From DATEMU01 sp964414585 (GTDB lineage: Bacteria; Planctomycetota; Phycisphaerae; UBA1845; UTPLA1): a stretch of DNA of 64,000 nucleotides. The stretch is taken from positions 52,936 through 116,935 of the forward strand of contig CAYPXR010000060.1 of NCBI GenBank assembly GCA_964414585.1. Direction: 5' to 3'. Below, piece by piece: positions 52,536 through 62,247 of this stretch (its first letter is position 1; each line of letters opens with the position of its first letter). Both the position numbers and the translations under genes were made by a program. The notes under the pieces are model-generated. The model saw only the letters and a program-made list of their open reading frames with translations. It was not told the DNA's origin and made no database searches.

Positions 52536-53687
52536 TTATCGCATGATCGTTTGCAACGTCTGGACCGTCAAACCCGTGACGTAGTTCGGATCGCCTTCGA
52601 GCCAGCGGTCGCGCTCGTTGACCCAGCTTCCGTCGGGTCGCTGGAGCGACATGATCTTCCTGGCGAGGTCGATTCGCCAGTTGTGTTGACCGCCGCGCGT
52701 GTCGATGACGACGGGTTCGCCCCAGACCTGCAAGGCGCGGGCCATGACATGGAAGTAGTAGTAGAGGCCCTCGGTCGCCTGCTTGCCGGGCATGTTGGGG
52801 TTTTTGTCGAGTTCGTAATGCAGCTTGATCCAGTCCAGGCAGGCCTTGACCCGCTCGTCGTCGTGGGAGCAGTTGCAATAAAGGAGGCTCTTGAAGCCGG
52901 AGTAGGTCATCGATCCGTAGGAGCGGAGGGCGCCGCGGCTTTCAAAGATGGAGGCGCTGGCCTTGGATTCGCCGTTGCCGTTGGGGCTGTAGATGAACCC
53001 GCCGTCGTGGGCGAGCTTCGCGAAGTCCTGATCGTTGGTCGCGGCGTTCATCTGGCAGCGCGAGACGAAGACGAGGGCGCGTTGATAGACAGGGTCGCTC
53101 GGAGACAGTCCGCTTTGGTGGAGGGCTTCGAGCATCATTTGCGTGTTGGAGAGGTCGGGCCGCTTGCTGCTGTTATAGCCCGCGCCGCCGTACCAGGGGT
53201 TGGCCTTGTCGATCGATTCGTCGGCGTCGTATTGAAGTTTGGTCAGGAAGGCCTGGGCCTTGGCGATGCGGGCCCCTTGAGAGTCGTCCTTGATGGAGGA
53301 GAGGAACATGAGCACGACGGAGGTTTGATAGTTGGCGAGGTTTTTGTTTCGTTCGTAGATGCCGCCGTCGGTCTGTTCGAATTTTTGAATGTAGGAGACG
53401 GCCTTGCGGACGACGGGGTTCGCGGGGCCGTGATCGCGGTCCTGGGCGAAGGCCTGACCGGCGATGGCGGCGACGGCGGGGCCGTATTCCGCGCCCCATC
53501 CGCCGTCGGACTTTTGTGACGCGCGAAGAAAGGAGAGGCCGCGATCAATGGAGCGCTGGACGCCGGCGGCGAGGTCGCCGGGGAGAGCTGACCCGGCGTC
53601 TCCGCGCGGCGCGGCGATGGACACGCCCGCAAGAATCGCACATGCACACAGGGCGACGACGGTGGCTCGGACGGACCGAACGATCAT
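52536..53687 (-). CDS. secreted prenyltransferase/squalene-cyclase-fold protein
   Basis: 383 residues with a signal peptide (ATVVALCACAILAGVSIAA). Repeated QW-type alpha-toroid motifs are visible (FLRASQKSDGGWG, IQKFEQTDGGIYE, MSLQRPDGSWVN), the signature of the squalene oxidase repeat fold. No DxDD cyclase motif is apparent, so it is probably not a terpene cyclase; planctomycetes encode many such exported alpha-toroid proteins of unknown role. GGAGGAG lies seven bases before the ATG. Confidence 0.8.
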   Translation of the reverse strand: MIVRSVRATVVALCACAILAGVSIAAPRGDAGSALPGDLAAGVQRSIDRGLSFLRASQKSDGGWGAEYGPAVAAIAGQAFAQDRDHGPANPVVRKAVSYIQKFEQTDGGIYERNKNLANYQTSVVLMFLSSIKDDSQGARIAKAQAFLTKLQYDADESIDKANPWYGGAGYNSSKRPDLSNTQMMLEALHQSGLSPSDPVYQRALVFVSRCQMNAATNDQDFAKLAHDGGFIYSPNGNGESKASASIFESRGALRSYGSMTYSGFKSLLYCNCSHDDERVKACLDWIKLHYELDKNPNMPGKQATEGLYYYFHVMARALQVWGEPVVIDTRGGQHNWRIDLARKIMSLQRPDGSWVNERDRWLEGDPNYVTGLTVQTLQTIMR

Positions 53688-53883
53688 GACGAACTCCTCC
53701 GGTTGTGAATAGATTTTCTTTTCAGGCGTTACCGGTATCCGCTGCGAGAGTTAGCGTCGCGGAATCGCTCGGCGGCCGCGAACTCACGTTGACGTCAACT
53801 TCGTGGGGATTCTAACATGCGAACGCGCGGGCGGCAGTCTCCTTGCCGCCTTTTGTTTCATCTTTTCGGAAGCGAGGATTTCG

Positions 53884-55053
53884 ATGCCATTTTTGGGCGG
53901 TCCGGTCAGTTTCTCTCGATATCACGTTGCCGGCGGTTCTCCGAAGCGGTTGGAGGATGCGCTGCTCGACAAGCTCCGCGCGCACGTCATCGGCAGCAGC
54001 CGGACGGCGCGCTCGACCGGCGAAGACGTGGGCTGGATTGGCGGTCGGCACGTGCTGGACCGCGAGTTCGACATCGAAAAGAACGTGATCCTGGATTGTC
54101 TGCACTTCGCGATGCGGATTGACGCCAGCCGCGTGCCGCCGGAGCTGATGCACGCCTATACGTCGCAGGAGCTTGACGCACTGCGAGAAAAACACAGCGG
54201 CAACGGCAAGGGGCTGGGCAAGCTCAAGCAACAGGCGGTGGAGGCGGCGAGACGCCGGGTATCTCAGGAAATCTCGCAGGGGCGATACCATCGGATGAAG
54301 CAGATTCCGATCCTGTGGGACACGCGAAACGACATGCTCTACGTCGGCTCGACGCAGCCGGCGGTGTTCGAGCATCTCGCGCCGCTCTTCAAGGAGACGT
54401 TTGACCGACGGTTGGAACGTGTCTCAGCCGGACGGTTGGGATATCGCTGGGCGGAGGAGGCGGGCGTGTCGCGCCGGCTGGAGTCGATGACGCCGGCGAA
54501 GCTCGTGGCGCATCCCAGCGGCAACGGACATATTGCGGTGTACTGGACCGCGCAGGACGAGGCGAACCGGGACTATCTCGGCAACGAGTTTCTGCTATGG
54601 CTCTGGTACAGCCTTGCCGAGCGTTCGGACACGATCACGCTTTCGGATCAGACGGACGCCGCGGTCATCATCGTCAAGCAGCTCACGCTGGAATGCCCGT
54701 GGGCGGAATTCGGCAAGGATGTCATCACTTGCGAGGGACCTGCGCAGCTCGCCGAAAGCCGACGAGCCATCGCGGCGGGAAAGTTGCCGCGTAAATGCGG
54801 GCTGATCGTCTCGCGGCAGGGCGATCAATATGAGTTCGTCCTTCAGGCGGAGACGCTCACGGTTTCGTCCGCCAAGCTGCCGCCGGTGGAAGGCAACGGC
54901 AACCCCCGCGCGGGCATCGAGGAACGCGTCGAACAAGTGCGCCACCTGGCGGATACGGTCGATCTGCTCTTCAAGACGTTTTTGAAGGAACGCGTTTCGG
55001 CGGAATGGGTCGAACTGCGCGAGACGATGGCGACCTGGCTCAAGGCGGGATGA
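53884..55053 (+). CDS. RdgC-like recombination-associated protein
   Basis: 389 residues from the ATG at 53884. The N-terminal FSRYHVAGGSPKRLEDALLDKL, the central DIEKNVILDCLHFAMRID and a Lys/Arg-rich helix (KLKQQAVEAARRRVSQEIS) followed by YVGSTQPAVFEHLAPLF fit a divergent RdgC-like protein, a ring-shaped DNA-binding regulator of RecA. Identification is from overall pattern and remains moderate. No signal or membrane segment. It converges on the GreA-fusion gene with 15 bases between. Confidence 0.5.
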   Translation: MPFLGGPVSFSRYHVAGGSPKRLEDALLDKLRAHVIGSSRTARSTGEDVGWIGGRHVLDREFDIEKNVILDCLHFAMRIDASRVPPELMHAYTSQELDALREKHSGNGKGLGKLKQQAVEAARRRVSQEISQGRYHRMKQIPILWDTRNDMLYVGSTQPAVFEHLAPLFKETFDRRLERVSAGRLGYRWAEEAGVSRRLESMTPAKLVAHPSGNGHIAVYWTAQDEANRDYLGNEFLLWLWYSLAERSDTITLSDQTDAAVIIVKQLTLECPWAEFGKDVITCEGPAQLAESRRAIAAGKLPRKCGLIVSRQGDQYEFVLQAETLTVSSAKLPPVEGNGNPRAGIEERVEQVRHLADTVDLLFKTFLKERVSAEWVELRETMATWLKAG

Positions 55054-55068
55054 GGCCATCTCCGGACT

Positions 55069-57261
55069 TCAGCCGATCGCCGGTTCGAGCCGCTCGATGC
55101 GATATTCTGACGGGGAGTCGTCCAGGGCGACGGAGACTGTTTCGCCGGGGCGCTTGCCGAGAATTTCGCGGGCGAGGGGGCTCTGGTAGGAATAGGTCTT
55201 TTTCGAGAAGTCGGATTCGTCGGCGCCGAGGATGGCGATCTGCACGACGGGACCGCCGCTGACCGGCTGGAGCTTGATGCGCTGGCCGATGCTGACGTGG
55301 TCCGAGGGGATGTCGTTGGGTTCGAGCAGCTTGGCCATTGACAGCTCGCGGTTGAGCTTGGCGACGCGGGCGCGGAGGAGGTCACGCTCTTCCAGGGCGA
55401 ATTTGTACTCAGAGTTTTCGCTGAGGTCGCCGTGCGAGGCGGCCTCGCCGATGGCCTTGGCGTTTTCGCGCATTTTGACGTTGACCAGCTCGGCCAATTC
55501 GTCCTCTTTGGCCTTGAGGCCCTTCGAGGTGAAGTAAAGCGTCGAATCATCGTCCCACATCGCGACCTTGGGTTTGATGTAGAGGTGGCCGAAGCGGGCG
55601 CGGAGGATGCTGGCCAGGTCATCCTGCACGCTCGGGCCAAGGCCTTCGGCGCGTTCGATCTGTCGGCGGACGGCCTGGGCCATCGAATCGTCCAGCGTTC
55701 CGAGGCACTCGCCAAATCGAGCATATTCCTTGGAGGAGAGGCCCGCGCGAATCTTCGCGCGCATTTCGTTGACGGTTTGTCCGGCGGTCTTGCCTTCGGA
55801 CATGCGCGCCGGGCCGACGAGCGTCAGGACCAAACCGAGCAATTCAATCGTCGGCGGAACGGGCAGGGCGGTGTCGACCGACGGTCCCTTCCAAAGCCAC
55901 ATGAGCAGATCGGTATAGCGACCGGGGTCGGCGAGGGCTTCCTGTACCGGCAGGACCAGCAATTCCCCGCGGCCGGCCTTTTCGATTTTTTTCGCGAGGT
56001 AGTCGCACTGCGCGGTCGGCGCCGAGAGGAGCAGGTCGGCGAAGACCTCCGGCCATTTGTCGGGAAAGGCCTGCTCGACGGCGTCCACGGCGAGCGACCA
56101 CAGCCGCGCGTCCGGAACGGCGGCCACCATTCTCGCCGGTTTCGACGTCGTCCGGAGCATCTCCAACGCCTTGCCGTGGGCATCCGTTGAGACGGGCAAT
56201 CCATCGGCGGCGACGCGCTCGATAACCAGCGCGGTTGCAAAGGCCTGCGCCGGTTCCTTATGGCGAATGAAACGGTCGATGTGTCCGACGAGAGCCGTCT
56301 GCACCCGATCGATCAGGCCGGCATTGGGCTTGGATCGTTTGGTATCGCGGAGATAACCCTCCAGAAGATCGAGCCACTCGCGCGGCGTGGCGGCCTTCGA
56401 AAAAGCGCTCCATAGCTCGTCCTCGGGGGTCCGGCCGACGGGGTCATAAATGACAAACATCGGCGAACGGCCTTCAATGCGGAGGTTCGGCGATTTTTTT
56501 ACCGCGTTTTTGAATTTGTTCCACCAATCGGTCCAGGACGGCGCGGGGACGTAGCGCGGCGACAGGATGAACTTGAGCTGGTCGCGATTGGCCTTGTTCT
56601 GATGCGCCTTGAGAATGCCCGTAACGATCGCCGCCGGATCGTCCTCCAACAGCGTGGCGATCTTTTCAGGATTGAGCTGCTCGAGGACGCGGAAGTCATT
56701 TTCATCGGCGACGTCGTACTCGTCGATGAGCTTGTCGATGTCGAGCGATTGTTCGCGGCGGGCCGTTCGGATCGTCGCCGAATCGCCGTCGGTATCCAGG
56801 GCCGTGATCTGCGCGGTCACGTCGTCGCTGCGATGAATCAAATACGTACCGTTGGCGAGTTGGAGACCGCAATCCAGAAAGCGAAGGGCGCGGCGTACCG
56901 ACTTGCCGGACTGGAGACCGGATCGTTCGATCCATTTCTCCAGCTCCGGGCTGTCCTGGTGCGTTTGACGGTAGAGGCCGAGGATTTCCTCGCGGAGTTC
57001 GTTGCCGTCTGAGAGATGCACGAGAAGCTGTCGGCCGAGCAGCAAGACCTCGTGAGGCGAGTGCCGGTCTTTGACCGAGGTCAGCCACGCCCAGCCCAGA
57101 GTGTCGGCGAGCTTGCCTTGCCCGGCTTTGACGACGATGTCGACGATGCCGAGCAGCCGGGCCGGGGGGACGTCCGGTTTTTCGAGCACGGCGAGCCATT
57201 CGCGTTCCAGATCGGACCAGCGTTGGGACTTTGCGAGAGTTTCAAGCGCTTCGTATGCCAT
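55069..57261 (-). CDS. greA: GreA with long N-terminal extension
   Basis: 730 residues, start at 57261 with AAGGATGGC upstream. The C-terminal 160 residues are complete GreA: coiled coil with the acidic tip in HGDLSENSEYKFALEERDLL (Asp and Glu that coordinate the RNA polymerase Mg), then the FKBP-like domain (KTYSYQSPLAREILGKRPG). The first 570 residues form a helical, solenoid-like extension with no motif I can name. Chlamydial GreA proteins are similarly long (about 715 residues), so this is probably a PVC-type GreA that rescues backtracked RNA polymerase. Confidence 0.85.
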   Translation of the reverse strand: MAYEALETLAKSQRWSDLEREWLAVLEKPDVPPARLLGIVDIVVKAGQGKLADTLGWAWLTSVKDRHSPHEVLLLGRQLLVHLSDGNELREEILGLYRQTHQDSPELEKWIERSGLQSGKSVRRALRFLDCGLQLANGTYLIHRSDDVTAQITALDTDGDSATIRTARREQSLDIDKLIDEYDVADENDFRVLEQLNPEKIATLLEDDPAAIVTGILKAHQNKANRDQLKFILSPRYVPAPSWTDWWNKFKNAVKKSPNLRIEGRSPMFVIYDPVGRTPEDELWSAFSKAATPREWLDLLEGYLRDTKRSKPNAGLIDRVQTALVGHIDRFIRHKEPAQAFATALVIERVAADGLPVSTDAHGKALEMLRTTSKPARMVAAVPDARLWSLAVDAVEQAFPDKWPEVFADLLLSAPTAQCDYLAKKIEKAGRGELLVLPVQEALADPGRYTDLLMWLWKGPSVDTALPVPPTIELLGLVLTLVGPARMSEGKTAGQTVNEMRAKIRAGLSSKEYARFGECLGTLDDSMAQAVRRQIERAEGLGPSVQDDLASILRARFGHLYIKPKVAMWDDDSTLYFTSKGLKAKEDELAELVNVKMRENAKAIGEAASHGDLSENSEYKFALEERDLLRARVAKLNRELSMAKLLEPNDIPSDHVSIGQRIKLQPVSGGPVVQIAILGADESDFSKKTYSYQSPLAREILGKRPGETVSVALDDSPSEYRIERLEPAIG

Positions 57262-57348
57262 GCCATCCTTCCCGATGGGTGAAAGCCCCACATTATGACA
57301 GGAGAGGGATCGATTGTCGAGAGTCGCAAGGCGAGACGAAGCGTCGTC

Positions 57349-58398
57349 TCATGGGGCGGGGGTTCGTTGCGAGGCCGTGAGCAGGCCGTCCAGACGGTTC
57401 TTGAGTTCGATGAAGAGCTGATCGGTCGGCTTGCGAAGTTCGGCCAGGCGGGCGGCACGGGCCGCGGGATCGGACATCTCCTCCGCCTGGGCGGTCTTTT
57501 CGCGAAGAGAGAGTTCGGTCTGCGCGGCGCGGGAGCGAACGTCCTTGAGGACGGCCATGGCGGCGGCTTGTTGCGCCGCGGTCAGTTGGTGTTGAGTGAT
57601 GAATTCGCGGACGTAGATTTCCCACGGATGGAGCACGGTCGCCGGCGGTTGTACGGGCGGGGCGGCGGACGACGGCGACTCTACCTTGGTGGGCAGGGTC
57701 GGAACAGAGGTCCCCGCGGCCGCGGCGTTTGGGTCGACTTCGCCGCGGCGCGCTCTTCGAAGCTCGGCGCGCTCCCGCCAGCGTTGGGCGCGCTCCTCGC
57801 GCCGGGCCTCCCGTTCTTCGATGCGCTTGCGGCCTTTTTCGGCCTGTTCGGGAGGCAGCAGGGTCTCGACGCGTTTCATCGCATCTTCCCAATCAACGGG
57901 ATACTTCCGATCCAATTCGCGCAGCCGGTCGCGGACCTTGCGAAATTCCGGATCGTCCATCATTCGCCGCCGGCGTTCGCGCAATTCATCGCGGCTGACC
58001 GGTTCGCCTTTTTCGTTCGGCGGGGGCCGCCAAAACTGCGACATTTGCTCGCGGAGCTTGTCGTATTCCTCGGCCTCGGGGCCCATGGCCTGGCGGCGTT
58101 CGCGCTGGATGGTCTCGAGTTCGGTCCGCACCAGCGGTTTCTGATTATCGTCGAGTTCGTATGTTCTCGTGGCGCGGTCGATCATCCGGTCGACCTGCAT
58201 TTGACGGCGCTGCTCGGGCGTGGCGTCGCGGAATGAATCGCCCCGATCCGGACGACGGCGGCGTTGCTCCCTGGGCGAAGCGTTGCGGTCCTTCCGGGGC
58301 GCGGCGGAGCCGTCCGGCCCGGCGGATGGCGGCGCATTCTGGAAAAGGGAAAGGGTCGTGATGGCATGGCCCAGCAGGATGGGAAGCGTGATGAACAT
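57349..58398 (-). CDS. exported Arg/Glu-rich coiled protein
   Basis: 349 residues. A short hydrophobic N-terminus (LPILLGHAITTLSLF) may be a signal or membrane anchor. The rest is a charged, largely helical chain (RRMMDDPEFRKVRDRLREL and REARREERAQRWRER), with a Pro/Ala/Ser linker near residue 240 and a second helical domain. The composition resembles CpxP/Spy-like periplasmic helical proteins, but no motif confirms it. It is followed on the same strand by the GreA gene, 87 bases away. Confidence 0.55.
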   Translation of the reverse strand: MFITLPILLGHAITTLSLFQNAPPSAGPDGSAAPRKDRNASPREQRRRRPDRGDSFRDATPEQRRQMQVDRMIDRATRTYELDDNQKPLVRTELETIQRERRQAMGPEAEEYDKLREQMSQFWRPPPNEKGEPVSRDELRERRRRMMDDPEFRKVRDRLRELDRKYPVDWEDAMKRVETLLPPEQAEKGRKRIEEREARREERAQRWRERAELRRARRGEVDPNAAAAGTSVPTLPTKVESPSSAAPPVQPPATVLHPWEIYVREFITQHQLTAAQQAAAMAVLKDVRSRAAQTELSLREKTAQAEEMSDPAARAARLAELRKPTDQLFIELKNRLDGLLTASQRTPAP

Positions 58399-58662
58399 GG
58401 CTTACTTTCTTATCGGCGGCGACCCATCGAACCGAAAAGAAGACACTCCCCGTAGTATAGCCAAAGGATAAAGCCCTCTCAAGGATTCAGACCGGCTGGA
58501 GAACTCCCTTGGACCCTTCAACCAGACAAACGATAATCGGTTTACCTTATTGCCGGAATTCCTCGGCCGAGCGGTCGTGTGATGCGACGACGGGCAGTTG
58601 TATTCCGCGGGCTTTGACGCGATAAGAAGCGGCGGCGAAATGAGTCTCCTGGAGCGGCAGGC

Positions 58663-59331
58663 ATGGCGATTGTTCTGAAACCTCACGAATTACGAGTGCT
58701 CGGCGTCCTGATCGAGAAGTCGATGTGCACGCCGGAATACTACCCCATGACGCTTAACGCGATCACGCTGGCGTGCAATCAGAAGAACAATCGCGATCCG
58801 GTGACGAGCCTGACCGAGGGCGAAGTCGGGGCGGCCCTGCACGGTTTGACGCAATGGCAACTTGCGAGCCAGGCCGAGCCCGATCGGGGCTCAAGAGTCA
58901 ATCGATTTCGCCACGAGGTGGAAAAGCGATTCGGCTGGGATTCCCCTCAGCGCGCCATCATGGCCGAATTGATGCTTCGCGGACCGCAGACGCTCGGCGA
59001 GTTGAAGAGCCGCGCTTCGCGGATGACGCCGTTGCAGGCGAACGATCATCTTCAGGAAATCGTAAGCGGGTTCAAACACTGCGACCCGCCGATGGTGGCG
59101 GAACTGCCGCGTCAGCCGGGCCAGTCGACGACGCGCATCGCGCAGCTCTTGGGCGGCGAAGTGACGGCGAGCCCGGCAGCGGCGCCGGCCGTCGCGCCGG
59201 TCGGCCCCGGCGACGGATCGCCCTCTCTGGAAACTCGCGTGGCCCAATTGGAGGCGCGGCTTGCGGAGATCGAGGCACGTCTGAATACCATACCGTTGAG
59301 GAACGATGGCGCGGGTCCGACCGCGATCTGA
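58663..59331 (+). CDS. YceH/DUF480 family protein
   Basis: 222 residues. The first 180 residues match DUF480 closely: HELRVLGVLIEKSMCTPEYYPM, TLACNQKNNRDPVTSL, RAIMAELMLRGPQTLGELKSR, AND(H)LQEIV. Tandem winged-helix domains are predicted. The C-terminal 40 residues (VAQLEARLAEIEARL) form a coiled coil absent from shorter homologues. A GGAG element precedes the ATG. Function unknown. Confidence 0.85.
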   Translation: MAIVLKPHELRVLGVLIEKSMCTPEYYPMTLNAITLACNQKNNRDPVTSLTEGEVGAALHGLTQWQLASQAEPDRGSRVNRFRHEVEKRFGWDSPQRAIMAELMLRGPQTLGELKSRASRMTPLQANDHLQEIVSGFKHCDPPMVAELPRQPGQSTTRIAQLLGGEVTASPAAAPAVAPVGPGDGSPSLETRVAQLEARLAEIEARLNTIPLRNDGAGPTAI

Positions 59332-59449
59332 CTGTCCGAAAAGCATCGGTCCACTGATATTCACCAAGTGCCTGCGGGGGTTGACCGATAGGGTCATCGA
59401 ATCGCGCCCACGATTTTCAGGCCGGGCGAGATCACCGGAGGCTACTTCG

Positions 59450-59992
59450 ATGGACCCTAACGCATCCAACCTTGTTGAGACGGTCGAAGATCTCAAAACG
59501 CTGATGAAATCGGCGATATCCGCCGGGACACCGGAGGGATATGAGACGTTCGAACAACACATCAATCGATTCGAGTCGGCCTTGCGGGAACTCGAACAAG
59601 CGCAGTCCAAAGGCGACGTCGAAAAGGCCGTCAAGTCGCTTTCATCGGGCCGGGCGTTGTCCCCGGAAGAGCAGGCCGTGGTCCGCGAGATGATCGTCGG
59701 CGACGCCGAATCTTATTTGAGGATGGAGAACAACTTCAAAGACTGGCAGGCGGAACTTCAACGATTGCAAGGCGAGATGACGCGGCTCGCCCGATCTTCG
59801 AATCCGGATGCCGTTCGCGAGCTTCGCGGCGTCGTCAAAGATGCGGTTCGATTGATGCCCAACATCCGGTCGTATGCCGAGGAAAAAAGGCGGATCGAGC
59901 AATTCGACACCGCATTCGCCCATCTGGATGATGGCAATCGTGAGCTGCTCGTTCAATTGTTGCGGGAAAAGCTGAGCAGCCCGACGCGCTAG
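59450..59992 (+). CDS. helical protein of unknown function
   Basis: 180 residues from the ATG at 59450, which has CCGGAGG ten bases upstream. Almost entirely helical and charged (for example FEQHINRFESALRELEQAQS, QAELQRLQGEMTRLARSS). No family recognised. Its stop codon overlaps the convergent PEP-CTERM gene by four bases. Confidence 0.6.
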   Translation: MDPNASNLVETVEDLKTLMKSAISAGTPEGYETFEQHINRFESALRELEQAQSKGDVEKAVKSLSSGRALSPEEQAVVREMIVGDAESYLRMENNFKDWQAELQRLQGEMTRLARSSNPDAVRELRGVVKDAVRLMPNIRSYAEEKRRIEQFDTAFAHLDDGNRELLVQLLREKLSSPTR

Positions 59993-60540
59993 GCCCTCCT
60001 GCGCCGCCGTCCCAACGCCGCGCCCACCAGGCACCACATCAGACTGGCCGGTTCCGGCACGCTGACATGACCGTTTTCAAGAAGGACGGTCCCGAATCCA
60101 ACGGGGTCCAGCGCGAATCCTTCGGTCTGATCGCCTGAGGTGATGCTCAGCAGGAGATCGGTTTCGCCGTCCGCGTCCGCGTGGAAGTGAAGCGTCGCCA
60201 GCAGAATATTCGTTCCGCTGACGCCATTGGGGAATGCGATGCCTGCCAGGTGGTCGCCGTCGGGCGCATTCACGGGTATCCACGCGGGACCGATTTCCGG
60301 GTTGGCGGTTTGCGAGATCACGCCGGACGTGGCCACCGTGACATCCAGCCCCCAACCGACCACCGGCTGATTGATGTCCGCCATCACGTCTATGGAAAAA
60401 TCGTGATTCAAAATGATCGCTGAATTCGCGGGGCTAAAACGGACGCAAACATCGGCATGGCAAATATCCGCGCGGGCGGCCTGGGCGGTTGAAAACGCCA
60501 TCCCCATCAGGGTCCACCATACGGCTTTTTTGACGGACAT
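59989..60540 (-). CDS. PEP-CTERM anchored secreted protein
   Basis: 183 residues from the ATG at 60540 (GAGAGGG upstream). Signal peptide, then a cohesin-like beta domain (CVRFSPANSAIILNHDFSIDV), and a C-terminal tail VPEPASLMWCLVGAALGRR, which has the Val-Pro-Glu-Pro motif, a hydrophobic helix and an Arg cluster of the PEP-CTERM sorting signal. Exosortase should cleave and anchor it. No exosortase gene is in the window. Confidence 0.75.
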   Translation of the reverse strand: MSVKKAVWWTLMGMAFSTAQAARADICHADVCVRFSPANSAIILNHDFSIDVMADINQPVVGWGLDVTVATSGVISQTANPEIGPAWIPVNAPDGDHLAGIAFPNGVSGTNILLATLHFHADADGETDLLLSITSGDQTEGFALDPVGFGTVLLENGHVSVPEPASLMWCLVGAALGRRRRRA

Positions 60541-60722
60541 TACCCTCTCTCCCACTTACGGACCTGAGCGATTGCGGCACTTCCATAGTATATCCCCATC
60601 CGAGCCGGGGAATGAAAGAAAGCGGCCTCTTCATCCAACCGTTTATAGTCGAGGAGCCGCTTTATAGTGGCCGATCCGGGCCGAAAAGTTACACTTTAGT
60701 GGGATCATTTGAGAAGGAATCG

Positions 60723-61178
60723 ATGAGCCAACGGTGTCCAAAGTGCCATCGGATAGTCAGGGAGCTGGCCCGATATTGTGCCCGCTGCGGGCAATCGCTC
60801 AGCGGGTCCGCGGACGCGAATTCGGAGGGTCGTGCGGCCCTTCCGTTGCTATCGCCGCCCCTGGGATTCTCGGTGTGTGATGGCGCGTGTGAGGTTTCCT
60901 ACAAATGGGAATCCAACTGGGGCGGTCGAAGCCTGCTGAGCACCGAGACGCTGGCCGTCCTGTTGTTTAACGCCGGAGAAACGAGAGCGGACGTTTTCCT
61001 GAAGATCACGGCGATGGACGCCCGGGGGCGGACATTGGCCACCCTCCGGCCGACGGCGGCGCTGTTGCCCCGCGGCGAAACGGTTCGCGTCGAAGTGCCA
61101 TCCTACGAATTGCCGGACGAGATTGCCTCGTTCAAAGTCGTCTTGACCAAGGAACAGCCGGCGGAGCAGAGTCGATAA
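60723..61178 (+). CDS. zinc-ribbon domain protein
   Basis: 151 residues from the ATG at 60723 (AAGGA five bases upstream). N-terminal ribbon CPKCHRIVRELARYCARCGQ (residues 5-24), then a beta-rich domain (VSYKWESNWGGRS ... LLPRGETVRVEVPSYELPDE) that resembles FxLYD-like domains. No transmembrane segment. It is followed by the SPFH gene after 34 bases and may share its transcript. Confidence 0.6.
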   Translation: MSQRCPKCHRIVRELARYCARCGQSLSGSADANSEGRAALPLLSPPLGFSVCDGACEVSYKWESNWGGRSLLSTETLAVLLFNAGETRADVFLKITAMDARGRTLATLRPTAALLPRGETVRVEVPSYELPDEIASFKVVLTKEQPAEQSR

Positions 61179-61212
61179 CCCGCGATTGGTTGCGGGAGAA
61201 AGGACGAGCGTC

Positions 61213-62178
61213 ATGGAGCCGTTCATCGTATTTGGATTCCTGGCCTTTTTGTTCTTGATTGTCATGGCATCCGGTTTCTTCACCGTGGAGCAACAGACCC
61301 ATGCCGTCGTCGAGCGTTTCGGCCGGTACGTGAAGACGGCGCATCCCGGGTTGAATTTCAAGATTCCGTTCATTGACAAAGTCGCCGGGCGGATCACGCA
61401 CCGCGTACGCGAGTTGGAAGTGAAGGTCGAATCCAAGACCAAGGACGATGTGTTTGTCGATCTACTCATCGCCGTGCAGTTCTTCGTGCGCGAAAGCGAC
61501 GACGCGGTCATTGCCGCGCACTACAAGCTGACCAGCCCGGAGCGGCAGATCAGCTCCTATGTTTTTGACACGGTTCGCGCGCTGGTGCCGGAGATGCCGG
61601 TCGACAACGTCTTTGCGGAGAAAGAGAAGATTGCCGCGGCGGTGAAGGATCGCCTGGCGCACGTCATGCAGGAATTCGGCTACACCATGCTGCAAAGCCT
61701 GGTCAATGACATCCAGCCGGACGAGGCCGTTAAGACGGCGATGAACCAGGTCAATGCAACGGCGCGTCTCAAGGAAGCCGCCAAGAACGAAGCCGAAGCC
61801 AAGAAGATCCGCACCATCGCGGAGGCGGAAGCCGAAGCCCGAGCCAAGGAGTTGCAAGGCGTCGGTATTGCCCGCCAGCGGCTGGCGATTGCCCGCGGCC
61901 TGAAAGAATCCGTCGATGCCTGTGCCGAGGCCGGCATCTCGCCGGAAGAGGCGACGAAGATGGTTCTCCTCACGCAACATTACGACACCGTCTCGAACGT
62001 CGGCGCCAGGAGCAAGGCGACGATCATGATGATCCCGTACACGCCGACGGGCATGTCGCAAGTCGGCGATCAGATCACGCAGGCGCTCTTGACGACGGCG
62101 GAAAGTGAAAAGCCCGGCGAAGTCGCCACCCCCCGTCCACGATCCAAGACGCCATCGCCGTCGGTGATGGAAGGCTAA
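61213..62178 (+). CDS. SPFH (band 7) membrane protein, QmcA/HIR-like
   Basis: 321 residues from the ATG at 61213. An N-terminal signal anchor (VFGFLAFLFLIVMASGFF) is followed by the band 7 domain: TVEQQTHAVVERFGRYVKTAHPG, KVAGRITHRVRELEVKVESK, and an Ala/Glu coiled coil (LKEAAKNEAEAKKIRTIAEA). The highest similarity is to the plant HIR and bacterial QmcA group. It forms oligomeric membrane scaffolds. It is followed by a strong terminator. Confidence 0.85.
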   Translation: MEPFIVFGFLAFLFLIVMASGFFTVEQQTHAVVERFGRYVKTAHPGLNFKIPFIDKVAGRITHRVRELEVKVESKTKDDVFVDLLIAVQFFVRESDDAVIAAHYKLTSPERQISSYVFDTVRALVPEMPVDNVFAEKEKIAAAVKDRLAHVMQEFGYTMLQSLVNDIQPDEAVKTAMNQVNATARLKEAAKNEAEAKKIRTIAEAEAEARAKELQGVGIARQRLAIARGLKESVDACAEAGISPEEATKMVLLTQHYDTVSNVGARSKATIMMIPYTPTGMSQVGDQITQALLTTAESEKPGEVATPRPRSKTPSPSVMEG

Positions 62179-62206
62179 GGATCGCTTTCAGTGGCACGAA
62201 AAATTC

Positions 62207-62241
62207 AAAAGCCCCGGGCATCCGCCTGGGGCTTTCTTTTT
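62207..62241. terminator. intrinsic terminator between convergent genes
   Basis: AAAAGCCCC pairs with GGGGCTTT around a GGC/GCC inner stem, then a T-rich tail. It lies between the SPFH gene (plus) and metG (minus) and may end transcription from both sides. Confidence 0.7.
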
Positions 62242-62247
62242 GATGAA

